From Calditrichia bacterium (GTDB lineage Bacteria; Calditrichota; Calditrichia; JAJRVZ01), in the NCBI GenBank assembly GCA_030634505.1, contig DAOWAQ010000042.1, positions 1-10,215 on the forward strand: a DNA stretch of 10,215 nucleotides, read 5' to 3'. Below, piece after piece: positions 6,041 through 10,215 of the stretch (the first letter of the stretch is position 1; each line of letters begins with the position of its first letter). The position numbers were made by a program, and so were the translations under genes. The notes under the pieces are model-generated. The model had not been told where the DNA came from and ran no database searches. It saw only the letters and a program-made list of their open reading frames with translations.

Positions 6041-7387
6041 TTAATCTATTATTTTTACATTATCTAGAAATCCGGTATTAAAATTACCTTTTTGGAAATC
6101 CTCATTTTCAATTAGTCGACTATGAAACGGAATTGTTGTTTTAACTCCCTCAACTACAAATTCATTCAAAGCTCTCCTCATTCTTTTTATTGCCTCATCC
6201 CTGTTTTTTCCGTGGACGATTAATTTTGCAATAAGAGAATCATAAAATGGAGGTATTTTGTATTGAGAATAAATATGAGTATCAACACGGATTCCAGGAC
6301 CTCCGGGAAAATGAATGTTTTCAACCGTCCCGGGGTTTGGCATAAAATTTCTTTGCCAATCTTCAGCGTTAATTCTGCATTCAATGGCATGCCCGTTAAT
6401 TTTTATATCTTTTTGTTCATATCCCAGCTCTTCGCCGGCTGCCACCCGTATTTGATCTTTTAACAAATCATATCCATAAACCATTTCTGTCACCGGATGC
6501 TCTACCTGAATTCTGGTATTCATTTCCATAAAATAGAAATTTTTATCTTCATCAAGTAAAAATTCTATGGTAGCGGCTCCTTCATAGTTCACATTTTTAG
6601 CCCCTTGAACCGCCACTTCTCCCATCCTTGCTCTTAGTTCTGCATCGACTACAGGAGAAGGCGCTTCTTCCAGTAATTTTTGATGTCTCCGCTGAATCGA
6701 ACACTCCCTTTCACCAAAATGAACAACATTTCCAAATTTGTCCCCCATTATTTGAACTTCTATGTGTCTTGGATTGGATATAAATCTTTCAAGGTACAAA
6801 TCCGCATTTCCAAAAGCACCTTCTGCTTCCGCACTTGCCATCATATAATTCATTTCAAGTTCAGTGTCAGAATCCACAAAACGCATTCCTTTTCCACCAC
6901 CACCTGCGACAGCTTTTAACATAATAGGATATCCGATTTCTTTTACCAGTTTTTTTGCATCATTTAAATCTTTTAAAATGCCATCACTTCCGGGAACGAC
7001 AGGAACGTCAGCATTTTTCATCGTGGTTTTTGCTTCTGCTTTATCTCCCATTCTTCGAATGTTATCTGCAGTGGCTCCGATAAATTTAATATTGCATGAA
7101 GCACAGATCTCTGCAAATTCTGCATTTTCTGCCAGAAATCCATAACCCGGGTGAATTGCATCTGCGCCGGTAATCTCTGCTGCAGAAATAATCCTTACCA
7201 TGTTTAAATAGCTTTCATATCCGGGTGGAGGACCAATACATATTGCTTCATCTGCGAATCGAACATGTAGTGCATCTGTATCGGCTTCAGAATGAACTGC
7301 AACTGTTGGAATGTCTAATTCCTGGCAGGCTCTGATAATTCGTAAGGCAATCTCACCTCTGTTAGCAATTAAGACTTTCTTAAACAA
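6041..7387 (-). CDS. accC: Acetyl-CoA carboxylase biotin carboxylase subunit
   Basis: The 448-residue product has the normal AccC length and order. The N-terminal domain begins FKKVLIANRGEIALRIIRA; then come the HPGYGFLAENAEFA segment, the glycine-rich ATP loop AVAGGGGKGMR, and the catalytic FGERECSIQRRHQK, EMNTRIQVEHPVTE and AIECRINAED motifs. It carboxylates carrier-bound biotin with bicarbonate and ATP, the first step of acetyl-CoA carboxylation. Related biotin carboxylases of acyl-CoA carboxylases have extra C-terminal domains that are absent here. The start is TTG at 7385-7387, chosen because it aligns with the AccC N-terminus and follows AAGGAGGT. The usual partner accB is not adjacent: the 304 bases upstream are noncoding and gcvH follows downstream. 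The true carrier must be encoded elsewhere. Confidence 0.95.
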   Translation of the reverse strand: MFKKVLIANRGEIALRIIRACQELDIPTVAVHSEADTDALHVRFADEAICIGPPPGYESYLNMVRIISAAEITGADAIHPGYGFLAENAEFAEICASCNIKFIGATADNIRRMGDKAEAKTTMKNADVPVVPGSDGILKDLNDAKKLVKEIGYPIMLKAVAGGGGKGMRFVDSDTELEMNYMMASAEAEGAFGNADLYLERFISNPRHIEVQIMGDKFGNVVHFGERECSIQRRHQKLLEEAPSPVVDAELRARMGEVAVQGAKNVNYEGAATIEFLLDEDKNFYFMEMNTRIQVEHPVTEMVYGYDLLKDQIRVAAGEELGYEQKDIKINGHAIECRINAEDWQRNFMPNPGTVENIHFPGGPGIRVDTHIYSQYKIPPFYDSLIAKLIVHGKNRDEAIKRMRRALNEFVVEGVKTTIPFHSRLIENEDFQKGNFNTGFLDNVKIID

Positions 7388-7390
7388 ATT

Positions 7391-7398
7391 ACCTCCTT
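7391..7398 (-). promoter_or_regulatory. Strong ribosome binding site ahead of the accC TTG start
   Basis: AAGGAGGT on the minus strand lies only three bases before the TTG start, closer than the usual 5-9. No ATG or GTG in frame fits the AccC N-terminus, so this site decides the start. The combination of a perfect site with a weak start codon and tight spacing may lower translation. Confidence 0.65.
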
Positions 7399-7469
7399 TT
7401 AATGGAAATCGACCACAATTGGTAGACTAATTCACTATCAATATTTAAATATCTGAACATAAATCAAGA

Positions 7470-7492
7470 AAGGCAAAACAAGTGATTGCCTT
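7470..7492 (-). other. Small hairpin in the accC leader region
   Basis: Inverted repeat AAGGCAA (7470-7476) and TTGCCTT (7486-7492) with a 9-base loop, about 83 bases upstream of the accC start. On the minus strand the 3' arm is followed by TCTTGATTT, only weakly U-rich. It could be a leader structure or a backup terminator; the sequence alone does not decide. Confidence 0.35.
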
Positions 7493-7580
7493 AATAAATC
7501 AGTAATTAAATTTAGAACTTTCGTATCATTATTACAAGATAGAAATCTATACATTAGAGATAATGATTAGCCATATTTTT

Positions 7581-7596
7581 ATCAAATTCAATTTAG
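7581..7596. repeat. 16-base direct repeat, copy 1
   Basis: ATCAAATTCAATTTAG occurs here and again at 9886-9901 in the same orientation. The two copies bracket the porin-cytochrome unit. The sequence is AT-rich, so chance is possible. Confidence 0.4.
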
Positions 7597-7625
7597 AGGA
7601 TAATAAATACAAGCATTTGAAACAT

Positions 7626-7657
7626 AAAAAAAGCAGGACCAATTAACAGTCCTGCTT
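7626..7657 (-). terminator. Rho-independent terminator after the multihaem cytochrome gene
   Basis: On the minus strand AAGCAGGAC, a 9-base loop and GTCCTGCTT (stem arms 7649-7657 and 7631-7639) are followed directly by a run of seven T (7626-7632, overlapping the stem base). It starts 34 bases after the cytochrome stop codon. This is a classical intrinsic terminator and ends the porin-cytochrome transcript before accC. Confidence 0.88.
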
Positions 7658-7691
7658 GAATTTTAAGAAATGGTATATTTTTTATTTTTAG

Positions 7692-8582
7692 TTAATTATG
7701 ACAGTCAATACATTTCTCTACCCATAAATCATCACCGGGTTGGTGACATACAGGACAAGTTTCAAAATTCATTCTTGCTTCTTCAGCATGTAATGTAGGA
7801 TCGTAATCACTAGCATCTGATTTAAAATTGATCAACATGTGACTTGGTGGTTGTATGTAATTCACATGTACATGACATTCAACACAATAATCTATACTTT
7901 GATGGCAGGTTTCACAATCAGTTTCCCTTACCAGAAAACTCATTCCATGTGTGATAATAAAATCTGCCGTGTGACTTTGAGAAAATGAATTTTCACCTTG
8001 ATGACAATCGATACAATAAGATTCTGTATGGCAACTTTGACAGGTTGTTTCAGATTCACTATACAATCCGTGCTCTGTTTTCCAGGATACAACATGATCC
8101 TGAGGAACGAGATTGTTATTGTGTGTATGACATGAATAGCAACCACTAATTCCATCGGGAGTATCATGGCAAGCCATACAATTATTCATAACCGGTAAAT
8201 GCAATCCCGAATTAACTTTTTCTTTATTAATCACCTGTGAATGACATTTTGCACAATCAATTTCATTTTTTGCATGAATTTTGTGATTAAATTTTGCTGA
8301 ATATGTATCTATTCGCGGCAAAATAATTGGATCCTCACCCTGTAAATGGCAACTTTCACAATCCATGTCTTCATCGTGACAGGAATAACAAGTTTCCATT
8401 TCAGGAAGCAAATCATCTGCACCTTTAATACTCTCTGCTACTTTGCCATGACAATCACTACATTCAGCACCAGCTTCTTCAGCATGGTATTTGTGTGAAA
8501 ACACCAAATCGGATTCCCAATCAAGAGATAATGCAAATAATGTCCCGGAAATAATCAGGAAAAGTATGATTAATTTTTTCAT
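7692..8582 (-). CDS. Periplasmic dodecahaem c-type cytochrome
   Basis: Starting at the ATG at 8580-8582 the protein has 296 residues. It begins MKKLIILFLIISGTLFA, a signal peptide without a lipobox Cys, so export to the periplasm is expected. Twelve CxxCH haem motifs start at C41, C65, C75, C110, C135, C148, C181, C190, C223, C233, C276 and C291, a very high haem density. They form five repeated units (3+3+2+2+2), each opening with an aromatic-xx-H or H-rich stretch such as FSHKYHAEE or FNHKIHAK, resembling cytochrome c7/c3-type modules. An upstream TTG in frame (8597) is rejected because it would overlap the porin stop and precede the signal peptide. The gene begins four bases after the porin stop, so the two are translationally linked. 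Likely role: electron transfer with the outer-membrane porin. The electron donor and acceptor are unknown. Confidence 0.92.
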   Translation of the reverse strand: MKKLIILFLIISGTLFALSLDWESDLVFSHKYHAEEAGAECSDCHGKVAESIKGADDLLPEMETCYSCHDEDMDCESCHLQGEDPIILPRIDTYSAKFNHKIHAKNEIDCAKCHSQVINKEKVNSGLHLPVMNNCMACHDTPDGISGCYSCHTHNNNLVPQDHVVSWKTEHGLYSESETTCQSCHTESYCIDCHQGENSFSQSHTADFIITHGMSFLVRETDCETCHQSIDYCVECHVHVNYIQPPSHMLINFKSDASDYDPTLHAEEARMNFETCPVCHQPGDDLWVEKCIDCHN

Positions 8583-8586
8583 TTCT

Positions 8587-9780
8587 CTAGTTCCCAAAAT
8601 AATATGTAATATTTAATCCACCGCGTATATTTTCATTAAGAGCATTGTTATTATTATAATAATTAAAATTCAAACGCAATCCCAATGACTTAATTATTTT
8701 ATACTTTGCTCTAAAATATACTGCTGTTGATTGTATATGATCTTCTTCTTCATAAAACAGATAATCCACAGGAGAAACACCGGCACTTAAAAATAAATCT
8801 TTCATTGGTGAATAATTTCCTCCAATAGACAATCCCATCCTTTGATATTCAGAATCACCTGTCATGTAATTTGCGCCCACATGAAAATATTTTCCCGAAA
8901 AAGTTAAGTATGAAATATAATTATTTCGCTCTGAGGTTAATGCTATCATTTGCCGCATATCCAAAGTATATCCATCAAATATTTTATAATTTAATCCCAG
9001 CATTAATCGTTCAATTAAATATCCCTCAAAATAAATACTTTCTTTTTCAGATATATTCCATTTTTCTGCTCTAAATAATCTATAATGACCACTAATTAAA
9101 AACTTGTTGTTAACAGGATAGAAAAGTCCGAAACTCCCATCAGAAAGTTCTTCATCTGTTATATTAAATCCGACACTACTATTAAAACGAAGTTTGCTTA
9201 ACCTACCATGAAAATCGAGTCCGGTTTTTGTTTGATCTTCATCATTATAAAATTTTATTTTTCCACCAAAATTTTTCATTTTAACGCCAAGTTCACCATA
9301 TCCGACAGTATAATTATTATCACTATCATATAATTTACCATACCTGACATTCATTCCACCCAAGGCTTTAAATGAAAACATATCTGATAATTTATATGCT
9401 ACCGAAAGTCCATCGATTGAGCCCATAATCCAACGATTAAAAGGCATCATTCGCCCTGCCTGGATTTTACCAGATCCAAATTTATATGCAGCATAAAATT
9501 GTTGAATTTTAGTTCGTGACAATCTATTGTCAGACTGAAATCCATCACTTCTGATTGCATTCATTCCAAATGTGAAGTTTTCTGAAAATTTTCCATTTAG
9601 CCGCAATCTGTTTACTACTCTTAAAAATGAATTACTGGAATCAATAACATTGTCATCCTCAAGATTGGCTTTATTCCAATATGGTGTTCCTATGGTAACA
9701 CCGCTTGAAAAACTACCTTTGAAATCGACGGCAAAAGTAAAACTGGTAAATACTAATACAAAAATAATTAATTTTTTCAT
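8587..9780 (-). CDS. Outer-membrane beta-barrel protein (porin-like), partner of the multihaem cytochrome
   Basis: From the ATG at 9778-9780 the product has 397 residues. It begins with a signal peptide MKKLIIFVLVFTSFTFA, and VDFKGSFSSGV follows. The rest is a succession of alternating polar and aromatic strands with tight turns, such as GKIQAGRMMPFNRW, FLISGHYRLF, YFHVGANYMTGD and YFRAKYKIIKSLGLRLNFNYY. It ends with ITYYFGN, an aromatic C-terminal strand typical of BAM-assembled barrels. I do not recognise a named family. An ATG five codons upstream (9793-9795) is in frame but would put MDDNP before the signal peptide and lacks a ribosome site. The tight link to a 12-haem cytochrome suggests a porin-cytochrome conduit like ExtI or MtrB/PioB-type barrels, although it is shorter than the classical 22- to 26-strand MtrB. 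The function is inferred from context. Confidence 0.8.
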   Translation of the reverse strand: MKKLIIFVLVFTSFTFAVDFKGSFSSGVTIGTPYWNKANLEDDNVIDSSNSFLRVVNRLRLNGKFSENFTFGMNAIRSDGFQSDNRLSRTKIQQFYAAYKFGSGKIQAGRMMPFNRWIMGSIDGLSVAYKLSDMFSFKALGGMNVRYGKLYDSDNNYTVGYGELGVKMKNFGGKIKFYNDEDQTKTGLDFHGRLSKLRFNSSVGFNITDEELSDGSFGLFYPVNNKFLISGHYRLFRAEKWNISEKESIYFEGYLIERLMLGLNYKIFDGYTLDMRQMIALTSERNNYISYLTFSGKYFHVGANYMTGDSEYQRMGLSIGGNYSPMKDLFLSAGVSPVDYLFYEEEDHIQSTAVYFRAKYKIIKSLGLRLNFNYYNNNNALNENIRGGLNITYYFGN

Positions 9781-9833
9781 CGGATTGTCATCCATTATAA
9801 AATTTTTACAATTAAATGATTAATTCAGATAAA

Positions 9834-9863
9834 GAGCAGTATCCTTAAAAAAGAACACCGCTC
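9834..9863 (-). terminator. Hairpin between the rhodanese and porin genes, weak terminator or attenuator
   Basis: On the minus-strand RNA GAGCGGUGUUC (9853-9863) pairs fully with GGAUACUGCUC (9834-9844), 11 pairs including three G-U, around the loop UUUUUUAA. The wobble pairs exist only in the minus-strand transcript; the plus strand would have A-C mismatches, which supports the orientation. The tail UUUAUCUG is a poor U tract. It starts 34 bases after the rhodanese stop and ends about 54 bases before the porin start. Confidence 0.5.
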
Positions 9864-9885
9864 ATTATATTAAACTAATATCTTG

Positions 9886-9901
9886 ATCAAATTCAATTTA
9901 G
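9886..9901. repeat. 16-base direct repeat, copy 2
   Basis: Exact second copy of ATCAAATTCAATTTAG. It overlaps the stop codon of the rhodanese gene (9898-9900), so at least this copy is partly constrained by coding sequence. Confidence 0.4.
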
Positions 9902-10215
9902 GGTGTAAGAATTGAATCGTAAATACCTGGCGCTGGCACTTTATATTGATAACCAATAGCATCTAACGCATGATATGCAAAACCATTCACACCATACGAT
10001 AAGCTTGCTGCATCATATCCTAACATTCTTAAATAAGTCATAACCTGGTTTGAAGTCTGACCGGTGTAGCAATAAACAACGATAGTCTTATCAGTTGGTA
10101 ACAAATTAAGCATTTGATCTGTACCAAGTGATGCTTTTGGTTCAAACTGGTACGCGCCTGGAATATGTCCCGGATTCGCATAATGAGCAGCAGTCAAATA
10201 ATTAAGGATAAAATA
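9898..10215 (-). CDS. Rhodanese-domain protein (partial, 5' end beyond the window)
   Basis: The frame is open to the right edge and gives the last 105 residues. It contains a rhodanese fold segment YFIL, then AHYANPGHIPGAYQF, then IVVYCYTGQTS with the active-site Cys at visible residue 49, followed by YLRMLGYDAASLSYGVNGFAYHAL. The CYTGQTS loop is typical of rhodanese proteins. A TTG at 10195-10197 is in frame but would remove the first strand of the domain, so the true start lies outside the window. The C-terminus carries about 17 residues after the domain, ending APGIYDSILTP. It is upstream of the porin and cytochrome genes, the position held by the rhodanese lipoprotein ExtH in Geobacter ext clusters. 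Whether it is a lipoprotein cannot be seen. Sulfur or oxyanion chemistry is possible but not proven. Confidence 0.85.
   Translation of the reverse strand, partial: YFILNYLTAAHYANPGHIPGAYQFEPKASLGTDQMLNLLPTDKTIVVYCYTGQTSNQVMTYLRMLGYDAASLSYGVNGFAYHALDAIGYQYKVPAPGIYDSILTP

Larger units (their letters stand above)
7388..7691. other. Noncoding gap between accC and the cytochrome gene
   Basis: About 300 bases of AT-rich sequence with stops in all frames and no recognisable carrier-protein remnant. It holds the accC ribosome site, a short hairpin (7470-7492), a copy of a 16-base repeat (7581-7596) and the cytochrome terminator (7626-7657). The accC promoter should be here, but several weak TTG / AT-rich candidates compete and I cannot choose one. 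Confidence 0.7.

Noticed and set aside
6680..7145. Overlapping plus-strand open frames opposite accC
   Set aside because: They are antisense to highly conserved biotin carboxylase sequence and have low-complexity products without domains or ribosome sites.
7940..8167. Minus-strand open frame inside the cytochrome gene in another frame
   Set aside because: The CxxCH frame is unambiguous over this stretch; the alternative product shows no motif.
8583..8597. TTG start giving a five-residue longer cytochrome
   Set aside because: It would overlap the porin stop and push the signal peptide inward; the ATG at 8582 starts exactly at MKK.
9781..9795. ATG start giving a five-residue longer porin
   Set aside because: No ribosome site precedes it and the signal peptide begins at the later ATG, though the sequence cannot fully exclude it.

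Overview
The window is AT-rich bacterial DNA. Every intact gene I can support lies on the minus strand, so transcription runs from high to low coordinates. The gene set (a porin with a 12-haem cytochrome, orphan response regulators, a DUF4388 protein) and a promoter fitting both the sigma70 pattern and the Bacteroidota-type TAnnTTTG -10 element suggest an anaerobic or facultative member of the FCB group (Bacteroidota, Ignavibacteriota, Calditrichota, Marinimicrobia and relatives). That placement is an inference with low confidence. Several genes also carry strong GGAGG ribosome binding sites.

Region A (1-3230) is an inositol-catabolism operon in the order regulator, iolM-like, iolN-like. A GntR/LacI hybrid regulator (2088-3164) is followed by a zinc dehydrogenase closely resembling scyllo-inosose 3-dehydrogenase IolM (844-2031). 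Next comes a creatininase-fold protein resembling 3-dehydro-scyllo-inosose hydrolase IolN, which runs off the left edge. Together these two enzymes would oxidise scyllo-inosose and open the ring to 5-dehydro-L-gluconate, as in the Thermotoga maritima pathway. A palindromic operator overlaps the promoter ahead of the regulator, which suggests autoregulated control of the operon.

Region B (3231-3760) is a scar. It holds the C-terminal remnant of a tyrosine recombinase (plus strand, two premature stops and a one-base deletion) beside the 3' end of an intact tRNA-Lys(UUU) gene with its own terminator.

Region C (3809-7387) is a compact cluster: accC (biotin carboxylase), gcvH (lipoyl carrier), a REC plus degenerate GGDEF protein, and a REC-DUF4388 protein. 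No accB is adjacent. The GGDEF domain has lost its catalytic motif but keeps an RxxD inhibitory site, so it looks like a c-di-GMP receptor rather than a cyclase.

Region D (7388-7691) is noncoding, with a hairpin in the accC leader and the terminator of the cytochrome gene.

Region E (7692-10215) encodes a rhodanese-domain protein (cut by the right edge), a beta-barrel outer-membrane protein and a 12-haem periplasmic cytochrome. The order rhodanese, porin, multihaem cytochrome recalls the Ext-type outer-membrane electron conduits of Geobacter. This is the most interesting part of the window.
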